Shown piece by piece: positions 8,464 through 15,247 of a stretch of DNA of 26,870 bases. The stretch's first letter is position 1, and each line of letters starts with the position of its first letter. The DNA lies in the NCBI GenBank assembly GCA_036521415.1, contig DATDHU010000027.1:1-26870 (forward strand), read 5' to 3'. The translations under genes were made by a program, and so were the position numbers. Under the pieces are notes generated by a model, which was given only the letters and a program-made list of their open reading frames with translations, made no database searches and was not told the origin of the DNA. Source of the DNA: DASXMT01 sp036521415. GTDB lineage: Bacteria > Actinomycetota > Acidimicrobiia > Acidimicrobiales > RAAP-2.

Positions 8464-9507
8464 CTAGACGGTGTGGGCGCCGGCAGATGCTCGCACCCGG
8501 ACGGCGCCGCGAGGCAGTGGAGTCCCACGTGCGGCCAGGACCACCACCGAACCGCCGAACCCGGCGCCGGTGAGACGGGCCCCATAGATCCCCGAAGTGC
8601 CCGCGAGCTCCTGCACCATTGAGTCCAAACGTGGCGTCGAGACCTCGAAGTCGGTGCTCAGACTCTCGTGGCTCTCCATCATGAGTGCGCCGGCGCCCTC
8701 GTTGTCGCCCTCTCGGAGCGCACGAGCGAACGCACTCACCCGACCGATCTCACTCACCACGTGGCGCGCTCTGCGGCGGGTGACCGGGTCAGCGATGCCG
8801 GAGACGTCGGGACGGAGCCGAAGTGGTCCGACCGCTTCTGCCGCCCGGGCGCACTCAGCCAGCCGTTCGTCGTAGGCGGTCTCCGTCAGTGATCGCCGCT
8901 CGCCCGAGTCGACGACGAGCACGTCGACGCTCTCGGGGATGGGCACCGGGGTGATGCGGGTGTCGTGGCAGTCGATCAGCAGTGCGTGGTCGGCGACCCC
9001 GACCGCCGACGCCAGCTGGTCCATGATCCCGCACTGCACGCCCACGGCCCGGTACTCGGATCGTTGACATAAGCGTGCCAGGTCGATGGGTGACCCTTCG
9101 AACCCGAGCGCCAGGGCCACCGACAGCTCCAACGCCGCGCTCGACGAGAGTCCGCGTCCGATCGGGAGCCTCGTCGAGATGGTCCCGACGAATCCGCGCG
9201 TAGGCCGCATCAGCTCGACGAGTGCGTCAATGTACCGCCCCCATTCGGGCCCGGCGGCCGGAGTCGGGCTTCCACCGAGCCCGATCTCCACGGTTCCCTC
9301 CTCGTCGAGGGACCGGAACCGGACACGGTCGCCCCCGCGCTCCCCGACGACGGTGGTGCCCAGGTCGATCGCCAGAGGGAGGACCAATCCCCCCTGGTGG
9401 TCGGTGTGATCGCCGATCAGGTTCACCCGACCGGGTGCGAAAACCTCGATCACGCGTTCAGGCCTCGACTGAGCAGCGGCGGAGCCGAGCCAGAAGGACT
9501 CATCCAC
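8464..9507 (-). CDS. galK: Galactokinase (GHMP kinase family)
   Basis: A 347-residue GHMP kinase that should phosphorylate alpha-D-galactose at C1 with ATP, the first Leloir step. The galactokinase signature GRVNLIGDHTDH is at residues 26-37, with Arg27 as the expected catalytic arginine. The ATP loop PIGRGLSSSAALE spans 115-127, QCGIMDQ holds the proposed base Asp163, and GARLTGAGFGGS (309-320) is the third motif. Two positions vary: Asp33 replaces the more usual Glu (tolerated in the family), and His37 replaces the usual Tyr. The GTG start overlaps the upstream OsmC gene by 8 bases, suggesting coupled translation. No galT or galE is in the window, so a related sugar kinase function cannot be excluded. 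Confidence 0.88.
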   Translation of the reverse strand: MDESFWLGSAAAQSRPERVIEVFAPGRVNLIGDHTDHQGGLVLPLAIDLGTTVVGERGGDRVRFRSLDEEGTVEIGLGGSPTPAAGPEWGRYIDALVELMRPTRGFVGTISTRLPIGRGLSSSAALELSVALALGFEGSPIDLARLCQRSEYRAVGVQCGIMDQLASAVGVADHALLIDCHDTRITPVPIPESVDVLVVDSGERRSLTETAYDERLAECARAAEAVGPLRLRPDVSGIADPVTRRRARHVVSEIGRVSAFARALREGDNEGAGALMMESHESLSTDFEVSTPRLDSMVQELAGTSGIYGARLTGAGFGGSVVVLAARGTPLPRGAVRVRASAGAHTV

Positions 9508-10003
9508 CCCCGCCGATCGATTGGTCGTCGACGATCACCGTGGGCTCAACCCGCACCCCGGTTCGCAGCGAATTGGCCACGTAGCACTCCCGATGGGCGA
9601 CCTCGACAAGGTGCAGGACCCGTGCTTCGCTCGTCCCCGAGGCGACCCAGATGGCCGGCCTCAACACAATGGAGGTGAGTCGTGCGGGAGCATCGTTCTC
9701 GACCATCGTGCCTTCGCCTCTCTCCTCGTACCGCACCACATCGATGCGGGCACGGGCGGCCACGGCCAGAAAGCTCAGCAACTGGCATGAGGCCGCGGCC
9801 AGGACGACGAGTTGCTCCGGGTTCAAGCGCGTGCCGTCACCCCGAAAGGCGGGATCGGCAGACAGCTCGAGGCCGATCGAGGCGGGGGGCACCTCCGCAG
9901 TATGGGCTCGACTGTAGGCCTCGTACCCCGAGCTCGTTGAGCCCGACCAGTGGCAGCGGACGCCGTAGTGGTGGACTCGGTCCGCTCGATCACCCGACGC
10001 CAT
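9500..10003 (-). CDS. OsmC/Ohr-family protein
   Basis: The protein has 167 residues. Both redox cysteines of the OsmC/Ohr family are present: Cys73 in LVVLAAASCQLLSFL and Cys140 in AHRECYVANSL, with the conserved Glu63 of NPEQL before the first. Such proteins reduce organic hydroperoxides using a thiol donor. ATG 10003 is chosen over a longer open frame to 10210, which would run antisense into the start of the ATP-grasp gene. A TACCGT hexamer ends 5 bases upstream and no Shine-Dalgarno is seen, so translation may be leaderless. The gene overlaps galK by 8 bases. A peroxide reductase leading a sugar kinase gene is an unusual pairing whose meaning is unclear. Confidence 0.87.
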   Translation of the reverse strand: MASGDRADRVHHYGVRCHWSGSTSSGYEAYSRAHTAEVPPASIGLELSADPAFRGDGTRLNPEQLVVLAAASCQLLSFLAVAARARIDVVRYEERGEGTMVENDAPARLTSIVLRPAIWVASGTSEARVLHLVEVAHRECYVANSLRTGVRVEPTVIVDDQSIGGGG

Positions 10004-10008
10004 GCCAC

Positions 10009-10014
10009 ACGGTA
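10009..10014 (-). promoter_or_regulatory. Candidate -10 element of a leaderless OsmC transcript
   Basis: TACCGT on the minus strand ends 5 bases before ATG 10003, so transcription would begin at or next to the start codon. No convincing -35 was found. Confidence 0.4.
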
Positions 10015-10116
10015 ACGCTGGGCAGGCTCGCATCGGTTCAGACGCCTGCTCGGCACCCCCACTCCGTGCCGACGGCATCAGCCATCCCAGCCGGGATGCC
10101 TCGTCACCGCGTTTCG

Positions 10117-10122
10117 TAGGCT
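10117..10122 (+). promoter_or_regulatory. Candidate -10 element of a leaderless ATP-grasp transcript
   Basis: TAGGCT followed by 7 bases and the ATG at 10130. The same hexamer precedes the SDR at 20886. Confidence 0.5.
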
Positions 10123-10129
10123 CGGGACG

Positions 10130-11005
10130 ATGACCGGCCAGAGACCACAGGTCGCCTTTGCCGTCAACGACGCGTTTCTCGAGCTCGACGACGGGTGGCC
10201 TCTTCTGCAAGACGCCCTGACGGCGGAGGGCCTGACGCCGTCGGCGCTGGTCTGGGACGACCCGAGTGCCGACTGGAGCGGCGCCGATCTCATCGTTGCC
10301 ACGTACATGTGGGGATACGTCACTCGACGGCGGGACTTCGTCAGATGGGCATACAACGTGGCAACCGGCGTCCGCCTGGTAAACCCAGCACCGGTGCTCG
10401 AATGGGGTAGTGACAAGACCTACTTGGTCGACGTCGCCGGAGAGGGGGTCCCCATCGTCCCGACGATCTGGGTGCGGGCTGGTGACCGATGGCGCCCGCC
10501 GTCCGGCGACTATGTCATCAAACCGTCAGTGGCCAGCGGCGGTATGGGCGCCGCGCGTTATGTCAACCACGGATTCGAAGTGGCCGACCGGCACGTCCGC
10601 CAACTGCTGGCCGAGGGCCAGACGGTGCTCATTCAGCCCTATCAACCAACCGTCGACGAAGAGGGTGAAACTGCGCTGATCTACTTCGGCGGCAACTACA
10701 GCCACGCCGTGCGCAAGGAAGCCCTACTCCGTTCGGATGTCGGCGTGATCGACCGGCTCTGGGAGCGACAGATCATCACGCCGGCCGTGCCGCGACACGA
10801 CCAGTCTCTCGTCGCCAACGCGGCGATGCGGGCGGTCGAACGCCGGGTCGGGCCCACGAGCTATGCACGTGTGGATCTGGTCGATGACGTTCAGGGCAGT
10901 CCGGTCGTGCTCGAAGTCGAGGTCGTCGAACCATCCCTCTTCCTCACGCATGGCCCGGAGGCAGCGGCGCGCTTCGCCGCCCATCTCCGGCGTCTGCATG
11001 GCTGA
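10130..11005 (+). CDS. ATP-grasp domain protein (unknown carboxylate-amine ligase)
   Basis: A 291-residue protein with an ATP-grasp fold of the RimK/glutathione synthetase type. Lys96 (SDKTYL) and Lys131 (DYVIKPSVASGGMG, 127-140) are the expected nucleotide-binding lysines and glycine loop. TVLIQPYQP (165-173) is the hinge segment, and YARVDLVDD (245-253) with VVLEVEVVEPSLF (259-271) supplies the metal-binding acids. The usual E-x-N motif is replaced by an acidic EVEVVEPS version. Known relatives join a carboxylate to an amine or hydroxyl through an acyl phosphate; I recall similar sequences among D-cycloserine-type ligases, but the substrate here cannot be told. It is followed after 64 bases by a DUF429 gene. 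No Shine-Dalgarno is present. Confidence 0.82.
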   Translation: MTGQRPQVAFAVNDAFLELDDGWPLLQDALTAEGLTPSALVWDDPSADWSGADLIVATYMWGYVTRRRDFVRWAYNVATGVRLVNPAPVLEWGSDKTYLVDVAGEGVPIVPTIWVRAGDRWRPPSGDYVIKPSVASGGMGAARYVNHGFEVADRHVRQLLAEGQTVLIQPYQPTVDEEGETALIYFGGNYSHAVRKEALLRSDVGVIDRLWERQIITPAVPRHDQSLVANAAMRAVERRVGPTSYARVDLVDDVQGSPVVLEVEVVEPSLFLTHGPEAAARFAAHLRRLHG

Positions 11006-11055
11006 ATCCCACCGCGCCCGGCGATGAGCCGAACCGCGCCAGCCGGTGCAGCACC

Positions 11056-11061
11056 TACGAT
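11056..11061 (+). promoter_or_regulatory. Candidate -10 element of a leaderless DUF429 transcript
   Basis: TACGAT followed by 8 bases and the ATG at 11070. This suggests the gene has its own promoter inside the 64-base gap after the ATP-grasp gene. Confidence 0.4.
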
Positions 11062-11069
11062 CGGCGGCG

Positions 11070-11816
11070 ATGATCACAGCAGGCGTGGATCTCTCGTCGC
11101 AGGCACTCCGGACGGCCTGCTGCGTCGTCGAGTGGGACGATCACCGAGCGAGGCTGACCGATCTGTCGCTGGGCGTCGTCGACGGCACCATCACCGAACT
11201 CATCGGTCACGTCGACAAGCTGGGGATTGACGTTCCACTGGGGTGGCCGATCGCCTTTGCCGAAGCCGTCATGGAGCACTCGCTCACCGGCGGGTGGCCG
11301 GTCGAGTATTCGCATGCCGACACCTCAGCGCTCCGTTTGCGCCGCACGGACCTGTGGCTGTGGCGGTCCTTGGGATCGTCCCCACCTCTGTCGGTCTCCA
11401 CCGACCGCATCGCGTTGCCGGCCATGCGAGCCGCTTCATTGCTCGCCTCCCTCCCCGACCGGGTCGCGCTCGACGGTTCCGGAGTGGTGGTCGAGGCGTA
11501 CCCGGCCGCTGCGCTGCGTCGATGGGGTCACCGGTCCCGCGGGTACAAGGGCACAACCAATGCAGAGGCTCGGCACGGCCTGGTGACCGGTTTCCTTGCT
11601 GCGACCGAGCCCTGGCTCCAGGTGACCGACCAACAGGCCGATCGATGTCTGGCCAGTGACGATGCCTTCGATGCCCTCATCGCCGCACTGGTTGCACGGG
11701 CCGCAGCGCTGGCCCTGGTCGAACCGGTCCCCGAGGAGGATCGGCCGGCGGCCCGGCGCGAGGGCTGGATCGTCGTTCCCCTCGCCGGATCACTGGAAGC
11801 GCTGGCCGAACCCTGA
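11070..11816 (+). CDS. DUF429 family protein (predicted RNase H-like fold)
   Basis: A 248-residue protein with the conserved segments of DUF429: GVDLSSQ with Asp7, GIDVPLGWP with Asp54, RRTDLWLW (91-98), VVEAYPAAALRRWG (140-153) with Glu142, YKG (159-161), SDDAFDALIAAL (196-207) and a final EGWIVVP. The family is usually described as having an RNase H-like fold, and the spaced acids fit metal binding, but I know of no firmly established reaction for it. ATG 11070 is preferred over an in-frame ATG at 11046, because the family begins at GVDLS and a TACGAT box sits just upstream. A strong hairpin terminator follows. No partner protein is evident beyond the ATP-grasp neighbour. Confidence 0.82.
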   Translation: MITAGVDLSSQALRTACCVVEWDDHRARLTDLSLGVVDGTITELIGHVDKLGIDVPLGWPIAFAEAVMEHSLTGGWPVEYSHADTSALRLRRTDLWLWRSLGSSPPLSVSTDRIALPAMRAASLLASLPDRVALDGSGVVVEAYPAAALRRWGHRSRGYKGTTNAEARHGLVTGFLAATEPWLQVTDQQADRCLASDDAFDALIAALVARAAALALVEPVPEEDRPAARREGWIVVPLAGSLEALAEP

Positions 11817-11830
11817 AGTCCGGGGTGCAG

Positions 11831-11856
11831 GGGCCATCTCGTCGAGGTGGCCCTTT
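11831..11856 (+). terminator. Hairpin terminator after the DUF429 gene
   Basis: GGGCCA at 11831-11836 pairs with TGGCCC at 11848-11853. A T-G wobble and CTC/GAG extend the stem to 10 pairs around a GTC loop, and TTT follows directly. The T run is on the plus-strand side only, so it should stop DUF429 transcription before the convergent SnoaL gene. Confidence 0.7.
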
Positions 11857-11870
11857 CGGTGACCGAGAGC

Positions 11871-12380
11871 TCAACCGAGGACGTCGTAGCTTGGGTCGCT
11901 CGGACCCCGCCGGCCGGTCGCTTGGGATCCATCGGTCGCCTCGCTGAGTGGCACGGGATAGATGGCCTGGAAGTCCTCGACGAACCTTCGACTGTCGATC
12001 GCCCACACGCCTTGGCGGCATGACCATCGGTCCAGGTATCGCCCGCGGTCCACGATGTCGGCGATAGACCCGCCATCGGGCTTCGTCCGGAGGGCGACGG
12101 TGACGTAGGCCTCGCTGCTGGCGCGATCACCGTCCACGTCGATCAGCACGTTGGTGATCTGGTGCGAGTGGGCGGCGAGGCCCTCATGGGCGATCCAGAC
12201 CCAGTCCACGAATTCGGCACCGCTACCGGCGAAGATCGGCCCGTAGTCGGCGGTCGACCCCGGATGCCAGACCGACAGGGCGAGCGATCTGTCCATCCGG
12301 TCCAGGGCGCGGCAATAGCGGTAGAGGGCTTCGGTGATCGCCTGCTTCGCCAGCAACGTCTCCACTGCGGTATCCGACAT
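11871..12380 (-). CDS. SnoaL-like / NTF2-fold protein
   Basis: A 169-residue protein. The N-terminus, AKQAITEALYRYCRALDRMD followed by a region with WHPGSTADYG and HQITNVLIDVDGDRASSEAY, is the common pattern of SnoaL_4-type nuclear transport factor 2 folds, and DRGRYLDRW fits the later strands. Members include polyketide cyclases, dehydratases and many unassigned proteins, so no reaction is claimed. ATG 12380 is chosen because GGGAG lies 6 bases upstream; the open frame reaches 12647 but runs into the MocR coding region. It lies 119 bases downstream of the MocR stop on the same strand and may be co-transcribed or use its own promoter (TACAGT at 12411-12416). Confidence 0.8.
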   Translation of the reverse strand: MSDTAVETLLAKQAITEALYRYCRALDRMDRSLALSVWHPGSTADYGPIFAGSGAEFVDWVWIAHEGLAAHSHQITNVLIDVDGDRASSEAYVTVALRTKPDGGSIADIVDRGRYLDRWSCRQGVWAIDSRRFVEDFQAIYPVPLSEATDGSQATGRRGPSDPSYDVLG

Positions 12381-12410
12381 CACCAACTCCCGGGTCTCGG
12401 CGATCCACCA

Positions 12411-12416
12411 ACTGTA
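12411..12416 (-). promoter_or_regulatory. Possible -10 element for the SnoaL-like gene
   Basis: TACAGT on the minus strand, about 30 bases before ATG 12380, would give a short leader that includes the GGGAG ribosome site. No clear -35 was seen. The hexamer is identical to the one before the MocR gene. Confidence 0.3.
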
Positions 12417-12499
12417 CCGTCCTCGATTTCGCACCTGCTGGGTTGCCAACGTCGGCTGGCTCGTGACCCCGGCGATGGCGAACCGGAGTCCCAGTCCTC

Positions 12500-13810
12500 C
12501 TACCCGGCCCGGATGAGTTGCTGGCCGACGCAGCGGGCCAGCGCGTCCGCCAGCTCGGGTGCCTCGTGTTCCTCGAGGGTGGCAAAGGCAATCCGGATGC
12601 CCGGAGGTGAGGCAATCCGAAAGCGCTCTCCCGGGCTCACCGCCCACCCCTCTTGCGCGAGACCGGCAACCACCGCGTGCTCATCGCCCACTGGTACCCA
12701 GGTGGTGAGTCCGGACGAGCCCGTCGCGGCGAAGCCGCGCCCGGCCAGGGCCCTGGTGAGTGCCCGGCGTCGACGCGCGTAGGCGACCGCCGCACGATCG
12801 AGGAGCTTCGACGTTGGCGCCGCGCCCCACAGATCGGCCACGGCGTCTTGGAGGAGATAGCTGACCCACGCAGTGCCGAGGGCCTGGCGGCCCTCGACCC
12901 TGCTCACGGTGGTGGGGTCTCCGGCGACCACCGCCACTCGCAGGTCCGGGCCGAGCCACTTCGAGACGGACCGGACCGTCGCCCAGCGACTCCTGTCCCG
13001 GCAGAGGGTATGGGCCGGGGATCCGGCAGCGGGGCCAGCATGGTCATCCTCGATGACCAGCACGTCGGGATGCGTGCTCAGGACGGCTCGGAGCTCATCC
13101 GCTCGCGCGGCATCCCAGGCGGCACCGGTCGGGTTCTGAGCTCGAGGAGTCAACAGCACCGCCCGGACACCCCGTTCCAGGGCGTGGGCCAGGCTCTCGG
13201 GGCGAGCGCCACGCTCGTCCAGACCCACAGGGACGATCTCGAGTGCAAGCGCGCCAAGCAGGTCGATGGCCGCGGTGTAACCGGGATCCTCGACGGCGAC
13301 GCGGTCGCCCGGGCGCAACCAGGCACTGAGGAGTCGCTCGACCCCATCGAGCGCGCCACCGACCACGGCGAGCCAACTGGTGTCGATCCCCTCGGCAGTC
13401 ATGTGCCGGGCCGCGACGCGGGCCAACCGGGGCGCCACCGCTGGATCGCCATAGGACCGCGTCGACCTCGGAAAGTCGGGAAGGGTCGGTAGCAGCGCCG
13501 GGTCCGGGCCGCCGTTTCGCAGATCCCGGGCGCCCGGCGGCACCGCCATGGGAAGGCGACCAGAGATGGGTGGCGCTCCTCGAACCTGTGTTCCGGACCG
13601 TCCGGTCCCGGCCACGATCCCCCGTCGGCGGAGCTCGCGGTAGGCGGAGGCCACTGTCGCAGGGCTCACCCCCAACGCAGCGGCAAGTCCTCGAATGGTC
13701 GGTAACGGGTCGCCCGGTCGGACGTCGCCGTTCCGTATTGCACTTTCGACGCTCGTCGCTATCTCACGGGCGGTGCCGCCGGTCAGCTGATATTGTACTA
13801 CCTTGTTCAC
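12500..13810 (-). CDS. MocR-type regulator (GntR winged helix fused to PLP aminotransferase fold)
   Basis: A 436-residue transcription factor. Residues 8-75 form a GntR winged helix (PLPTIRGLAAALGVSPATVA is the recognition part). A type I aminotransferase-like domain follows, with NPTG at 226-229, EDDHAG around Asp256, and VRSVSKWLGPDLR holding the expected PLP-binding Lys284. The more usual Tyr after EDD is His here. MocR proteins sense PLP or amino compounds and often control a neighbouring divergent gene. GTG 13810 is chosen because TACAGT ends 7 bases upstream, implying a leaderless mRNA; the frame stays open to 13843 but would then include the operator. It faces a flavin-binding PNPOx-like gene, the likely target. 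Confidence 0.88.
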   Translation of the reverse strand: MNKVVQYQLTGGTAREIATSVESAIRNGDVRPGDPLPTIRGLAAALGVSPATVASAYRELRRRGIVAGTGRSGTQVRGAPPISGRLPMAVPPGARDLRNGGPDPALLPTLPDFPRSTRSYGDPAVAPRLARVAARHMTAEGIDTSWLAVVGGALDGVERLLSAWLRPGDRVAVEDPGYTAAIDLLGALALEIVPVGLDERGARPESLAHALERGVRAVLLTPRAQNPTGAAWDAARADELRAVLSTHPDVLVIEDDHAGPAAGSPAHTLCRDRSRWATVRSVSKWLGPDLRVAVVAGDPTTVSRVEGRQALGTAWVSYLLQDAVADLWGAAPTSKLLDRAAVAYARRRRALTRALAGRGFAATGSSGLTTWVPVGDEHAVVAGLAQEGWAVSPGERFRIASPPGIRIAFATLEEHEAPELADALARCVGQQLIRAG

Positions 13811-13823
13811 AGTTTGTACTGTA
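13793..13823. promoter_or_regulatory. Likely MocR operator: 21-bp spaced direct repeats plus inverted repeat
   Basis: TTGTACTA at 13793-13800 and TTGTACTG at 13814-13821 start exactly 21 bp apart, two helical turns, as expected for MocR dimers that bind direct repeats. The second copy overlaps the MocR -10 box (TACAGT, minus strand, 13818-13823) and the plus-strand TACTGT (13817-13822). ACAGT-ACAA-ACTGT also forms an inverted repeat here. Binding would be expected to block or reorient both divergent promoters. Confidence 0.55.
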
Positions 13824-13859
13824 ACAAATATTGGATGGATCACTCGAAGGATGGGAACC

Positions 13860-14561
13860 GTGCCGGAAGCAGAGGCATCACTCGAGCAGCCCGACGAGCC
13901 GGCCCCGAGCCCACGCGTCCGTGTGCGGCGGATGGCGGAGCGTGGCCACTACGAGCGATCGACGATCAACTCGATCCTCGACGAGGCCCTCGTGTGCCAC
14001 GTGGGGTTCGCCGCCGGCGGCGGCTCCCTGGTGATCCCCACGGCCTACGCCCGGGTCGGCGGTCAGCTCTACCTGCACGGCGCGGCCGGGAACGCCGCTC
14101 TCCGCGCGCTGGCGTCCGGAACGCCGGCCTGTGTGACCGTGACGCTGATCGACGGGCTCGTGCTGGCTCGCGCCGCCTTCCACCACTCGCTCAACTACCG
14201 CTCGGTGGTGATCGTCTGTGGAGCCTGCGAGGTCGCTGACATCGAGGAGAAGCGCACGGCCGTCAGCGCGATCGTCGAGCACATCGTGCCGGGACGCAGC
14301 GCTGATGCCCGTCCCCCGACCGACGCAGAGCTCCGAGCCACCCGGGTCATCCGCATGCCCATCACCGAGTCGTCGGCCAAGGTGCGAACTGGGGGGCCCA
14401 AGGACGACCTCGAGGACGTGGGCCTCCCGGTCTGGGCCGGCGAGGTGCCCTTGCGCCTGGTGGCCGGAGCACCCGTTGCCGACATGGACGTACCGCCAAC
14501 CTTGTCCCCTCCCGAATACATAACGGCCTACACCAGAGGCACAAACCCTGCGTTGAGGTGA
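13860..14561 (+). CDS. Pyridoxamine 5'-phosphate oxidase-family flavin-binding protein
   Basis: A 233-residue split-barrel protein. The segments STINSILDEALVCHVGF (34-50), LYLHGAAGNAALRAL (70-84), CVTVTLIDGLVLARAAFHHS (91-110) and LNYRSVVIVCGACEV (111-125) are the standard pattern of the PNPOx-like, nitroimidazole-resistance-type flavin-binding family. It probably binds FMN and reduces or oxidises a small molecule; its position opposite a PLP-sensing MocR regulator suggests a link to vitamin B6, but this is inference. GTG 13860 is chosen because GAAGGA (13846-13851) ends 8 bases upstream; the alternative in-frame ATG 13851 has that purine run touching it. A GNAT gene follows on the same strand. 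Confidence 0.85.
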   Translation: MPEAEASLEQPDEPAPSPRVRVRRMAERGHYERSTINSILDEALVCHVGFAAGGGSLVIPTAYARVGGQLYLHGAAGNAALRALASGTPACVTVTLIDGLVLARAAFHHSLNYRSVVIVCGACEVADIEEKRTAVSAIVEHIVPGRSADARPPTDAELRATRVIRMPITESSAKVRTGGPKDDLEDVGLPVWAGEVPLRLVAGAPVADMDVPPTLSPPEYITAYTRGTNPALR

Positions 14562-14619
14562 TCGATCGGCCCGGGCCGAGAAGCGGCCGAGGACCGCGCC
14601 CAACCTCTTCGCCTCCTTC

Positions 14620-14646
14620 AGGGGTGGAAGGTCTGAGGGGTGGAAG
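14620..14646. repeat. Short direct repeat AGGGGTGGAAG x2
   Basis: Two identical 11-bp copies at 14620-14630 and 14636-14646, period 16, in the gap before the second GNAT gene. Confidence 0.5.
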
Positions 14647-14683
14647 CCGAGCGGCGCTACTCCGAACCAGACACCATGGGTTC

Positions 14684-15151
14684 ATGGCACAGTCGGCTGA
14701 GCCCGTCCTTCGACTCGCCAAGCAAGCCGACGTGCCGTCCATCACCGATCTCTGGCTGCAGTCGAGGCGTGCTTCGGTGCCCGCCATCCCGCCGCCGGTT
14801 CATGGCGACGAGGACGTTGGCCACTGGCTCTCCGACTCGGTCATCAACCGGGAGGTGTGGGTTGCCGAGGCTGCCGATGGGACGATCCTGGGCATGATGG
14901 TGATGGACGATGGTTTCGTGGACCAGCTGTACGTTCGTCCTGGGTGGACGGGGCTGGGGCTGGGTTCGAGCCTGGTCGAGTTGGCCAAAGGCCGCCATCC
15001 CGACGGCCTCACCTTGTGGACGTTCGCCGCCAATGTCGGGGCCCGGCGGTTCTATGAGCGACAAGGCTTCGAGCCTGGTGAACCTACGACCGGCACGGAG
15101 AACGAGGAGGGCGCCCCAGCTGTTCGCTATCACTGGCCGGGAGGAACGTGA
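14684..15151 (+). CDS. GNAT-family N-acetyltransferase
   Basis: A 155-residue single-domain acetyltransferase. YVRPGWTGLGLGSSLVELAK (83-102) is the acetyl-CoA pyrophosphate loop and following helix, and LWTFAANVGARRFYERQGFE (111-130) is the motif B region with the conserved Tyr. It would transfer acetyl from acetyl-CoA to an amine; the acceptor is unknown. ATG 14684 is chosen because the family begins near VLRLAKQADV; the open frame back to 14558 overlaps the PNPOx stop and reads as low-quality Arg/Pro sequence. No strong ribosome site is seen. It lies 122 bases after the PNPOx-like gene and could share its transcript. Confidence 0.87.
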   Translation: MAQSAEPVLRLAKQADVPSITDLWLQSRRASVPAIPPPVHGDEDVGHWLSDSVINREVWVAEAADGTILGMMVMDDGFVDQLYVRPGWTGLGLGSSLVELAKGRHPDGLTLWTFAANVGARRFYERQGFEPGEPTTGTENEEGAPAVRYHWPGGT

Positions 15152-15172
15152 CCGATTCAGGCTCGGACCGAA

Positions 15173-15192
15173 GGGCCCGAGGCCGGAGGCCC
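15173..15192. terminator. Possible hairpin between convergent genes
   Basis: GGGCC at 15173-15177 can pair with GGCCC at 15188-15192, in the 96-base gap between the GNAT and NlpC/P60 stops. There is no T run, so termination is only suggested. Confidence 0.3.
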
Positions 15193-15247
15193 GTGACCCG
15201 GTGCGCCTGTCGGAGGTTGACGGACCTCACCGCCGTCGATCGACGGA

